A stretch of 64,000 bases of DNA. Source: Pseudomonas azotoformans (GTDB lineage Bacteria; Pseudomonadota; Gammaproteobacteria; Pseudomonadales; Pseudomonadaceae). Below are positions 56,629-64,000 of this stretch, in pieces; position 1 is the stretch's first letter; each line of letters opens with the position of its first letter. The position numbers and the translations under genes were made by a program. The notes under the pieces were generated by a model. The model did no database searches and was not told the origin of the DNA. It saw nothing but the letters and a program-made list of their open reading frames with translations. Location: positions 4,960,001-5,024,000 of the forward strand of contig NZ_CP014546.1 in the NCBI RefSeq assembly GCF_001579805.1. Reading direction: 5' to 3'.

Positions 56629-57913
56629 ATGCTTGTCGCAATTGCCATTTTTATCTTCACCATCGTCCTGGTCATCTGGCAACCCAAGGGTCTGGGCGTT
56701 GGCTGGAGCGCCACGATGGGCGCGATCCTGGCCCTGGCCTGCGGCGTGATCAGCCTGGCTGACATTCCGGTGGTGTGGCACATCATCTGGAATGCTACGG
56801 GGACCTTTGTCGCGCTGATCATCATCAGCCTGTTGCTTGACGAAGCCGGCTTCTTCGCCTGGACCGCACTCCACGTCGCACGCTGGGGACGTGGACGAGG
56901 CCGACGCTTGTTTGCCTATATGGTGCTGCTCGGCGCCTTGGTCTCGGCGCTGTTCGCCAACGACGGCGCGGCACTGATCCTCACGCCCATCGTAATGTCG
57001 ATGCTGCTGGCGCTGCGCTTTTCTCCGGCGGCCACCCTGGCGTTCGTCATGGGCGCAGGTTTTATCGCCGACACGGCGAGCCTGCCGCTGGTGGTGTCGA
57101 ACCTGGTGAATATCGTCTCGGCGGATTACTTCAAGATCGGCTTCAACGAATACGCCGCCGTGATGGTCCCAGTGAACTTCGTCAGCGTTGCGGCCACACT
57201 GGCGGTGCTGCTGTGGTTCTTTCGTCGTGATATTCCGCAGACCTACGACCCGGGCCGACCTCGCAGACCCTGCCAGTGCCATCCACGACCGCGCGACGTT
57301 CCGCGCCGGCTGGTGGGTGCTCGGCATCCTGCTAGTGGGCTGCTTTGCCCTGGAACCACTGGGTATCCCGATCAGCGCGATTTCCGCCGTGTGCGCCGTG
57401 CTCCTGCTGGTGATCGCCGCCAAGGGCCACAAGATCTCCACGCGTAAAGTGCTCAAAGAAGCACCCTGGCAGATCGTGATCTTTTCCCTCGGCATGTACC
57501 TGGTGGTCTACGGCTTGCGTAACGCCGGCCTCACCACCTACCTGGCCACCTGGCTCGACACTTTCGCCACTTACGGCGTGTGGGGCGCGGCCATGGGCAC
57601 CGGCGTGCTGACGGCACTGCTGTCATCGGCGATGAACAACCTGCCGACCGTGTTGATCGGCGCGCTGTCCATCGAGTCCAGCCATGCCGTGGGCGTGGTC
57701 AAGGACGCGATGATCTACGCCAACGTGATCGGCAGCGACCTGGGCCCGAAAATCACCCCTATCGGCAGCCTCGCTACCTTGCTGTGGCTGCACATCCTGG
57801 CGCGCAAAGGCATCACCATCACCTGGGGCTACTACTTCAAGGTCGGCATTGTGCTGACCTTGCCGGTGCTGTTGATCACCCTCGCCGCCCTTGCCTTGCG
57901 ACTGAGTATCTAA
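56629..57913 (+). pseudogene. arsB: Arsenite efflux pump arsB with a one-base frameshift
   Basis: The first frame runs from the ATG at 56629 through normal ArsB sequence ([36 protein letters not shown]) to [11 protein letters not shown]. It then turns to nonsense ending at 57447. The second frame resumes the protein at [19 protein letters not shown] and continues to a normal C-terminus at 57913. Removing one G of the GGG at 57252-57254 restores a 427-aa protein, the usual ArsB length. So there is a single +1 insertion, either real or a sequencing error in a short homopolymer. As written, the pump is broken. Confidence 0.9.
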
Positions 57914-57915
57914 CG

Positions 57916-58386
57916 ATGAAAGTCCTGTTCATGTGTACCGCCAACAGCTGCCGCAGCATCTTGTCCGAAGCGATGTTCAATCACCTGGCGCCGGAAGGTT
58001 TCGAGGCGATCAGCTCCGGCAGCTTTCCCAAGGGCCAGGTCCTGCCGCGCAGCCTGAGCACCTTGCAGGCCGCCGGCATCAGCACCGACGGCTTGTACAG
58101 CAAGGGCAACGACGCGTTCGAAGACAGCCCGCCGGACGTGGTGATTACCGTATGCGACAAGGCCGCCGGCGAAGCGTGCCCGGTGTATTTCGGGCCAGCG
58201 GTAAAAGCGCACTGGGGGTTGGAAGACCCATCGGATGTACAGGGCGACGATGCGAGAGTGCAGGCGGCATTCGACGCCACGCTGAAGACCATTGCCACTC
58301 GCTGCCGGGCGTTTTTTATCCTGCCGTTTGCCGAACTCAGCCCAACTGAACTCAAGGCAGAACTCGCTCGAATTGCCGAGCTGTAA
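57916..58386 (+). CDS. arsC: Arsenate reductase (low-molecular-weight phosphatase type)
   Basis: 156 aa starting [14 protein letters not shown], the CX5R loop (Cys7, Arg13) of thioredoxin/glutaredoxin-linked ArsC. The second and third Cys lie in [14 protein letters not shown]. It reduces As(V) to As(III), which ArsB should export. It starts two bases after the arsB stop, suggesting coupling. Intact in sequence. Confidence 0.94.
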   Translation: MKVLFMCTANSCRSILSEAMFNHLAPEGFEAISSGSFPKGQVLPRSLSTLQAAGISTDGLYSKGNDAFEDSPPDVVITVCDKAAGEACPVYFGPAVKAHWGLEDPSDVQGDDARVQAAFDATLKTIATRCRAFFILPFAELSPTELKAELARIAEL

Positions 58387-58397
58387 TCGGAGGCCCC

Positions 58398-59084
58398 ATG
58401 ACCACCCTGCCCAACCTGGACCTGTCGCTGTTCCCGTCAAACGCGGACGGCTCGTCCCAACCACCGCGTATCCTGCTGCTCTACGGATCGACCCGAGAGC
58501 GCTCGTTCAGCCGCCTGCTGGTGGAAGAAGCCGCGCGCCTGTTGCAGCACTTCGGCGCGCAAACGCGCATCTTCAACCCCAGCGGTTTACCACTGCCGGA
58601 TGACGCCCCCAGCGATCACCCCAAGGTACAAGAACTGCTGGAACTGATGCAGTGGTCTGAAGGCCAGGTGTGGTGCTCGCCCGAGCGCCACGGTTCAATG
58701 TCAGCGGTGTTCAAGGCACAGCTCGACTGGGTGCCGCTGGCCCTTGGCGCGGTGCGCCCGACCCAAGGTAAAACCCTGGCGGTGATGCAGGTGTCCGGCG
58801 GCTCCCAGTCCTTCAATACGGTTAATCAGTTGCGCGTGCTGGGGCGCTGGATGCGCATGTTCACCATCCCCAATCAATCCTCGGTGCCCAAGGCCTTCAT
58901 GGAGTTCGACGATCAGGACCGCATGAAACCTTCCATCCTGTACGACCGCGTGGTCGATGTAATGGAGGAACTGGTGAAGTTCACCTTGCTGCTGCGCGAA
59001 CGCCCGGACCTGGTAGACCGCTATTCGGAGCGCAAGGAAAGCGCCGACGAACTCTCGCAGCGTGTCAATCAACGGTCGATTTGA
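58398..59084 (+). CDS. arsH: ArsH flavoprotein
   Basis: 228 aa NADPH-FMN reductase family. FMN loop [23 protein letters not shown] and [19 protein letters not shown] are characteristic. In Pseudomonas ArsH oxidises trivalent organoarsenicals. AATCGGAGGCCCC precedes the ATG, 11 bases after arsC. It closes the arsRBCH operon. Confidence 0.94.
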   Translation: MTTLPNLDLSLFPSNADGSSQPPRILLLYGSTRERSFSRLLVEEAARLLQHFGAQTRIFNPSGLPLPDDAPSDHPKVQELLELMQWSEGQVWCSPERHGSMSAVFKAQLDWVPLALGAVRPTQGKTLAVMQVSGGSQSFNTVNQLRVLGRWMRMFTIPNQSSVPKAFMEFDDQDRMKPSILYDRVVDVMEELVKFTLLLRERPDLVDRYSERKESADELSQRVNQRSI

Positions 59085-59134
59085 GCCCGCTTGCCAGCGT
59101 ATGCTCGTGCCTGTCTCCTGACCGAGTTGAATCG

Positions 59135-59926
59135 ATGAGCGCCGTGCGACACGCCTGGCTGGGCCACTATGAAATCAGCAGCACCGCCTGCACCGGCCTG
59201 ACCTTTGCCCGCCATAGCCATGATGAATGCGTGATCGGCGTGAACCTGCTGGGCGAAGAGAAAGTCTGGCTCGACCGTCGGGAATTCAACGCCGGGCCCG
59301 GCTCCATCACCTTGTACAACCCCGGCCAGATTCAGGGCGGCGGCGCGGCGGACGGCGCGCCCTGGCACTTTGTGAGCCTGTACGCCACGGCGGATCAATT
59401 AGCGGCGGACGTTGGGCTGGGGCACTTGGAGTTTGATCGTTCACTGTGCTTCCAACCCGACCTTGCGCTGCGACTGGCGCCGGCGATCAAGGGCGCGTTG
59501 AGTAACGACACGCTGGTTCGCGAACTGAATGAAGAGGCGTTGGTGCTGCTGTTGGGGGAAGTGGTGAATATCAGCGGTGTGCGTCTGCCAGGCAGCACCG
59601 GCACCGGCAAGCCTCTGATCAGTCGCGCCCAGGAACTGCTTTCCGAGCAACTGCATCAACCCTTGACGCTGGACCACCTTGGCGCTGAAGTGGGCCTCTC
59701 CAAATTCCACCTGCTGCGCGCCTTCCAGAAAGAAACCGGGCTGACGCCCCGTGAGTGGGCCATGCAACTGCGCACGCGCCGCGCCAAGGGCCTATTGCGC
59801 AACGGCATGGCCGCTTCCGAGGTCGCTCATCAGCTGGGCTTTGCCGATCAAAGCCACCTCAATCGGCACTTTCGCTCCGCCTACGGCATCACGCCGGGCC
59901 TTTATCAAAACGCTGTTAAACGCTGA
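59135..59926 (+). CDS. AraC family transcriptional regulator
   Basis: 263 aa. N-terminal cupin-like sensing domain (SHDECVIGVNLLGEE, FNAGPGSITLYNPGQIQGG) and C-terminal double HTH (LDHLGAEVGLSKFHLLRAFQKETGLTPREW, then SEVAHQLGFADQSHLNRHFRSAYGITPG). Start taken at 59135 (MSAVRHAW). The LysE exporter follows 75 bases later and is the likely target, as in many such pairs. Confidence 0.88.
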   Translation: MSAVRHAWLGHYEISSTACTGLTFARHSHDECVIGVNLLGEEKVWLDRREFNAGPGSITLYNPGQIQGGGAADGAPWHFVSLYATADQLAADVGLGHLEFDRSLCFQPDLALRLAPAIKGALSNDTLVRELNEEALVLLLGEVVNISGVRLPGSTGTGKPLISRAQELLSEQLHQPLTLDHLGAEVGLSKFHLLRAFQKETGLTPREWAMQLRTRRAKGLLRNGMAASEVAHQLGFADQSHLNRHFRSAYGITPGLYQNAVKR

Positions 59927-60000
59927 ACAGCGCAATCTGGTCCAAGACACCGCCTCGGCTCATCCTCACACTGCCTGCCATCTCTTGAAGGAATGTGGGC

Positions 60001-60612
60001 ATGTTGACGATCTTCTTTTACGCAGTGGTATTCGGTTTTGTGTTCTGCCTCTCACCCGGCGCGGTGTTGGCAGAGACTTTGCGCCGTGGCTTGCTGCACG
60101 GCTTCACACCGGCCCTGCTGGTGCAGTTTGGCTCACTGGTGGGCGATGCGGTGTGGGCAGTGATCGGCCTGACCGGGATCGCTTTGCTGATCCAACATGA
60201 TGCCGTGCGCGTGCCGCTGACGGTGGTCTGTGCGGTGTACCTGGCCTGGCTCGGCATTCGCAGCCTGATCGACGCCTGGAAGCTACCTGAGTCAGACGAT
60301 GCACCCGCCAGCACTCGGCAAAACGCACTGGCCACCGGGGCGGCGATCTCCCTGGCCAACCCGAAAAACATTGTTTACTGGGGCGCGTTGGGCAGCGCGT
60401 TGTCGGGCATCGTCGGCACCACGCCCAGCCACGGGCAGACGCTGATGTTCTTTGCTGGGTTCATGCTCGCGTCGGTGTTGTCGTGCTTTCTGATCGCGGG
60501 GCTGGTCAATATGTTGCGCCAGAACGCGTCACCGTTGTGGCAACGTATCAGTTATGGCACCTGTGGCGTGGTATTGATCTATCTGGCCGTTCTGGCCGCA
60601 CAGGGTATCTAA
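60001..60612 (+). CDS. LysE family amino-acid exporter
   Basis: 203 aa with six predicted helices. SPGAVLAETLRRGLLHGFTPALLVQFGSLVGDAVWA and LANPKNIVYWGALG are LysE/RhtB signatures. GAAGGA precedes the ATG at 60001. It is downstream of an AraC regulator, suggesting inducible export of an amino acid or analogue. Substrate unknown. Confidence 0.88.
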   Translation: MLTIFFYAVVFGFVFCLSPGAVLAETLRRGLLHGFTPALLVQFGSLVGDAVWAVIGLTGIALLIQHDAVRVPLTVVCAVYLAWLGIRSLIDAWKLPESDDAPASTRQNALATGAAISLANPKNIVYWGALGSALSGIVGTTPSHGQTLMFFAGFMLASVLSCFLIAGLVNMLRQNASPLWQRISYGTCGVVLIYLAVLAAQGI

Positions 60613-60689
60613 AGTTATATACCCACTAACTTTCGAATGCCGATTATCTGAATGAACTCTGAACACCGGACAATTTAATTAATCATGCG

Positions 60690-60718
60690 TTGACATTTTG
60701 TAACCGTCTGAGTAGATT
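60690..60718 (+). promoter_or_regulatory. Strong sigma-70-like promoter of the mgtA leader
   Basis: Perfect TTGACA (60690-60695), 17-bp spacer, TAGATT (60713-60718). It lies in the 318-bp gap 60613-60930, before three upstream ORFs and mgtA, giving a leader of about 735 nt. Confidence 0.6.
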
Positions 60719-60766
60719 GCCCGTGCCTGCAACTGGGGCCTTTTTTAAACCTCACAAAAGAAGCCA

Positions 60767-60862
60767 ATGGACACAGTATCTAGTCGCTGTCCGAGCACCG
60801 CTTACGCGGGCATCGGGCGCCAAACCCAGAATATGACAGGACTCGCCTCCCCGGTCCGGTAA
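60767..60862 (+). CDS. Possible 31-aa upstream ORF in the mgtA leader
   Basis: ATG with AAAGAAGCC upstream, then MDTVSSRCPSTAYAG... to a TAA at 60860-60862. It starts about 45 bases after the predicted transcription start. It may be a leader peptide. Coding evidence is only the ribosome site, the position and the open frame. Confidence 0.4.
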   Translation: MDTVSSRCPSTAYAGIGRQTQNMTGLASPVR

Positions 60863-60930
60863 GCTGCGCTAGAGCTCGATGCTCCACCGTAACTGCCTCG
60901 CCGGTCGCCTGTCCGGTCCCGAGGTGTGTT

Positions 60931-61224
60931 ATGACCTTCCAAGCCTTTGTTTTGCCTGATGTACGCACACTAGCGGCCGCCCTGCGCGCCAAGCTGTGCC
61001 GTGAGCCCGTAGGCTTTTCCCCTACCCGCTCAGCGTTTGCTGCACCCTCCCCTCAAGTGCGCCCGGCCTACCCGCTGGCGCATTGGCGTATCTGCCCGGA
61101 AAGCGGCCAACTGGTGCAGCACTGGGATCACGCCGACCCTCAAGACCCGCAGAGACCCAAGGTTTCCAGCCTGGCACAGGCCAGCTTGATGCTCGGTCTT
61201 TATGTGAGCGCTCGCGCCGCCTGA
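60931..61224 (+). CDS. 97-aa hypothetical protein in the mgtA leader
   Basis: ATG preceded by CCGAGGTGTGTT, a good ribosome site. It opens MTFQAFVLPDVRTLAAALRAK and contains a Pro-rich middle (FSPTRSAFAAPSPQVRPAYP) and the motif HWRICPESGQLVQHW. No signal peptide or membrane helix is clear. Proline-rich leader ORFs that sense translation speed are known before mgtA and mgtC in enterobacteria. Whether this one is a leader or a stable protein is open. It is followed by a second short ORF and mgtA. Confidence 0.6.
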   Translation: MTFQAFVLPDVRTLAAALRAKLCREPVGFSPTRSAFAAPSPQVRPAYPLAHWRICPESGQLVQHWDHADPQDPQRPKVSSLAQASLMLGLYVSARAA

Positions 61225-61270
61225 CCCGGCTGGAAACAGCAACTTCCTGATCCCTATTCTGGAGTTCTTT

Positions 61271-61309
61271 ATGAACACGTCCAGTAGTAGCCCGCTGCGC
61301 GCTAGTTAA
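61271..61309 (+). CDS. Possible 12-aa leader peptide of mgtA
   Basis: ATTCTGGAGTTCTTT provides a ribosome site for ATG at 61271. The peptide is MNTSSSSPLRAS, and its stop falls in the loop of the hairpin 61290-61329. This is the arrangement of translation-dependent attenuators. Confidence 0.5.
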   Translation: MNTSSSSPLRAS

Positions 61310-61329
61310 CTAACGCGCTGTAAGCGGGC
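61290..61329 (+). promoter_or_regulatory. Strong hairpin overlapping the leader peptide end
   Basis: Outer arms GCCCGCT (61290-61296) and AGCGGGC (61323-61329); inner arms GCGCGCTAGTT and AACTAACGCGC with one mismatch. No U-tract follows directly, so it may act through Rho or by masking, not as an intrinsic terminator. A second small dyad TGTCG/CGACA at 61430-61447 abuts the mgtA ribosome site. Confidence 0.6.
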
Positions 61330-61459
61330 GATATAGAAGTTATGTGAACACCTTATTTAAACCGATCGCGAAGTTAGCGACTCGGCATGCTTTCGCTCGC
61401 CTGTCTTCAGGTAAGTACTGGGTATGTTTTGTCGAAAATTGGCGACAGGAGTACAGACA

Positions 61460-64000
61460 ATGAGCGCCGTAAAAAACCCGCCTCTGCACAAAAAGAATGG
61501 CACCGACGCCGACACCAAACTGTCGATGCGTGCCGCCCGCGAAGCCCACAACGGCCTGTCGGCCACCCTGGCGAACGTACGTGCCACCCAGGACGGCTTG
61601 ACCGAACTGGACGCCTCCGCTCGCCTGCAACGCGAAGGCTACAACGAAGTCGCCCACGACAAGCCGCCTCACGCCATCGTCCAGTTCCTGCAGGCACTGA
61701 ATAACCCCTTTATCTACGTGCTGCTGACACTGGCCGGTATCAGTTTCTTCACCGACTGCTGGCTGCCGATGCAGGAAGGCGAAGACGCCGACCCGACCAA
61801 AGTCATCATCATCATGACCATGGTGCTGCTCAGCAGCCTGTTGCGCTTCTGGCAGGAACACCGTTCGGCTAAATCTGCCGAAGCCCTGAAAGCCATGGTT
61901 CGCACCACGGCCACCGTGTTGCGCCGTGAGCAGGTAGGTTCGCAACCGACCCTGCGCGAAGTGCCGATGCGCGAATTGGTGGCCGGCGATATCGTGCAGC
62001 TGTCGGCCGGCGACATGATCCCGGCGGACATCCGCCTGATCGAATCCCGCGACCTGTTCATCAGCCAGGCCGTGCTGACCGGCGAAGCCTTGCCGGTGGA
62101 AAAGTACGACACCCTGGGTAATGTCACGCAGAAATCCGCCGGACCGGTGGTGGCCGACCAGGGCAACCTGCTGGACCTGCCGAACATTTGCTTCATGGGC
62201 ACCAACGTGGTCAGTGGCCGTGCAAAAGCGGTGGTAGTCGCCACCGGGCCGCGCACCTACTTTGGCTCCCTGGCCAAGGCAATTGTCGGTTCGCGGGTGC
62301 AAACCGCGTTCGACCGCGGGGTAAACAGCGTCAGCTGGTTGCTGATCCGTTTCATGCTGGTGATGGTGCCGATCGTGTTCCTGCTCAACGGCTTCTCCAA
62401 GGGCGACTGGGGCGATGCCTTCCTGTTTGCCCTGGCGGTGGCCGTCGGCCTCACCCCGGAAATGCTGCCGATGATCGTCAGCGCCAACCTGGCCAAGGGC
62501 GCCACCGCCATGGCCAAGCGCAAAGTGGTGGTCAAGCGCCTCAACGCAATCCAGAACTTTGGTTCGATGGACGTGCTGTGCACCGACAAGACCGGCACCC
62601 TGACCCAGGACAAGATCATCCTCGAACATCACGTCAACGCCTTTGGTCAACGTGATGATGCGGTGCTGTCCCTGGCCTGGCTCAACAGCCATCACCAGAG
62701 CGGCATGAAGAACCTGATGGACCAGGCGGTGGTGGAGTTTTCGGAGCAGAACCCGAAGTTCAAGGTGCCGTTCGCCTACAGCAAGATCGATGAATTGCCG
62801 TTCGACTTCGTGCGTCGTCGCCTGTCGATCGTGGTCAAGGATGCCGCCGACGACCAACTGCTGGTGTGCAAAGGCGCTGTGGAAGAGATGCTGAGCATTT
62901 CCACTCACGTCATGGAGGCCGGCGCCGCCGTGCCGCTGGATGATCGTCGCCGTGAAGAACTGCTCGCGATTGCCAACGACTATAACGAAGACGGGTTCCG
63001 TGTGCTGGTGGTCGCCACCCGCCACATTCCTAAATCCATGGCACGTCAGCAGTACACCACTGCCGATGAGCGCAACCTGGTGATCCAGGGCTTCCTGACC
63101 TTCCTTGATCCACCGAAGGAAACTGCCGGCCCTGCGATTGCGGCACTGCAACAGATCGGCGTGGCGATCAAGGTACTGACCGGCGACAACGCCGTGGTCA
63201 CCAGCAAGATCTGCCGCCAGGTCGGTCTCGATCCAGGCCAGCCGCTGCTGGGGGCTGAAATCGAAGCCATGGACGACGCCACGCTGCTGCGCCGTGTGGA
63301 AGAACGCACCGTGTTCGCCAAGCTGACACCGCTGCAGAAGTCACGCGTGCTCAAGGCGCTGCAAGCCAACGGCCACACTGTGGGTTTCCTGGGTGATGGG
63401 ATCAACGATGCACCGGCACTGCGCGACGCCGACGTGGGTATCTCGGTCGACACGGCCACCGATATCGCCAAGGAATCGGCCGACATCATCCTGCTGGAAA
63501 AGAGCCTGATGGTGCTGGAAGAAGGCGTGCTCAAGGGCCGCGAAACCTTCGGTAATATCATGAAGTACCTGAACATGACCGCCAGCTCCAACTTCGGCAA
63601 CGTGTTCTCGGTGCTGGTGGCCAGTGCATTCATCCCATTCCTGCCGATGCTGTCGATTCACCTGTTGCTGCAGAACCTGATGTACGACATCTCCCAGCTG
63701 GCTTTGCCGTGGGACAAGATGGACAAGGAGTACCTGGCCAAGCCGCGTAAGTGGGATGCGAAGAACATCGGCCGGTTCATGATCTGGATCGGGCCGACCT
63801 CGTCGATCTTCGACATCACCACCTTTGCGCTGATGTGGTTCGTGTTCGCGGCCAACAGTGTGGAAGTGCAGACCCTGTTCCAGTCCGGCTGGTTCATCGA
63901 GGGGCTGCTCTCGCAAACCCTGGTCGTGCACATGCTGCGGACCCGCAAGATCCCGTTCTTCCAGAGCACCGCCGCGTGGCCGGTGTTGATGATGACCTGT
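61460..64000 (+). CDS. mgtA: Magnesium-translocating P-type ATPase (3' partial)
   Basis: 847 codons are present; the frame is open at the window end and about 50 residues are missing. ATG follows GACAGGAGTACAGACA. Motifs: actuator loop TGEALPV, phosphorylated Asp in CTDKTGTLT (about residue 376), hinge GDGINDAPALRDADVG and C-terminal helices LPMLSIHLLLQNLMYDISQ typical of MgtA/MgtB. It imports Mg2+ across the inner membrane under Mg2+ shortage. The leader in front suggests control by translation of small ORFs, as in enterobacteria. Confidence 0.95.
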   Translation, partial: MSAVKNPPLHKKNGTDADTKLSMRAAREAHNGLSATLANVRATQDGLTELDASARLQREGYNEVAHDKPPHAIVQFLQALNNPFIYVLLTLAGISFFTDCWLPMQEGEDADPTKVIIIMTMVLLSSLLRFWQEHRSAKSAEALKAMVRTTATVLRREQVGSQPTLREVPMRELVAGDIVQLSAGDMIPADIRLIESRDLFISQAVLTGEALPVEKYDTLGNVTQKSAGPVVADQGNLLDLPNICFMGTNVVSGRAKAVVVATGPRTYFGSLAKAIVGSRVQTAFDRGVNSVSWLLIRFMLVMVPIVFLLNGFSKGDWGDAFLFALAVAVGLTPEMLPMIVSANLAKGATAMAKRKVVVKRLNAIQNFGSMDVLCTDKTGTLTQDKIILEHHVNAFGQRDDAVLSLAWLNSHHQSGMKNLMDQAVVEFSEQNPKFKVPFAYSKIDELPFDFVRRRLSIVVKDAADDQLLVCKGAVEEMLSISTHVMEAGAAVPLDDRRREELLAIANDYNEDGFRVLVVATRHIPKSMARQQYTTADERNLVIQGFLTFLDPPKETAGPAIAALQQIGVAIKVLTGDNAVVTSKICRQVGLDPGQPLLGAEIEAMDDATLLRRVEERTVFAKLTPLQKSRVLKALQANGHTVGFLGDGINDAPALRDADVGISVDTATDIAKESADIILLEKSLMVLEEGVLKGRETFGNIMKYLNMTASSNFGNVFSVLVASAFIPFLPMLSIHLLLQNLMYDISQLALPWDKMDKEYLAKPRKWDAKNIGRFMIWIGPTSSIFDITTFALMWFVFAANSVEVQTLFQSGWFIEGLLSQTLVVHMLRTRKIPFFQSTAAWPVLMMTC

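Noticed and set aside
61340..63151. A 603-codon open frame on the minus strand
   Set aside because: It is antisense to mgtA, whose P-type ATPase motifs are unmistakable. The His/Gln/Gly-rich composition is that of an antisense frame in high-GC DNA.

Overview
The window is a 64 kb piece of a Pseudomonas chromosome, most likely from the P. fluorescens group. The evidence is the high G+C content, the dense back-to-back gene layout, close matches to familiar Pseudomonas proteins (MvaT-type H-NS-like regulator, HppD, GalU, Gor, AhpCF, an orphan CcoN) and a palindromic intergenic repeat typical of fluorescent pseudomonads. I see no rRNA, tRNA, CRISPR array, insertion sequence or prophage. The first gene is cut at its 5' end and the last (mgtA) at its 3' end.

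Layout. 1-7.1 kb: a membrane-bound spermidine-synthase-like protein, a DUF3313-type lipoprotein, a membrane-anchored seven-haem/TPR cytochrome, and an orphan cbb3 oxidase subunit I (ccoN) coupled to a CcoQ-like small protein without ccoO or ccoP. 7.2-16.2 kb: an amino-acid racemase, a GNAT acetyltransferase, a DUF1176 protein, a glycerate kinase/CdaR/MFS module for sugar acids, an atypical SDR with a divergent LysR regulator, and an aldo/keto reductase followed by a long palindromic repeat. 16.4-31.5 kb: RarD, HppD, a DMT exporter with a LysR regulator, a CSS/EAL phosphodiesterase, MvaT, glyoxalase I, ahpF and ahpC with an OxyR-like box, a divergent tyrosine recombinase/KfrA-like pair sharing an AT-rich palindromic region, gor and galU.

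31.5-39.7 kb: a nine-gene chaperone-usher fimbrial operon with an AT-rich leader region full of small dyads. 39.8-47.8 kb: small lipoproteins, a thiosulfate dehydrogenase pair (tsdBA), a DUF1883/small gene/alkB/ada DNA-alkylation-repair group, a CGNR regulator divergent from an alpha/beta hydrolase, and a nitronate monooxygenase. 47.9-53.3 kb: modABC behind a ModE-like operator, topoisomerase IB and an ABC-F ATPase. 53.4-60.6 kb: a DUF1275 protein, azlCD, an arsRBCH operon in which arsB carries a one-base frameshift, an AraC regulator and a LysE exporter. 60.6-64 kb: a long transcribed leader with three upstream ORFs and a strong hairpin in front of the Mg2+ ATPase mgtA.

Several themes recur. 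Respiration and electron transfer are represented by ccoNQ, tsdBA and the multihaem protein. Stress and detoxification are represented by ahpCF, gor, gloA, ars, ada/alkB and the nitronate monooxygenase. Surface attachment and c-di-GMP are represented by the fimbriae and the EAL protein. The most interesting items are the mgtA leader, the recombinase/KfrA pair, the arsB frameshift, the cysteine-depleted Ada sensor domain and the orphan ccoNQ pair.
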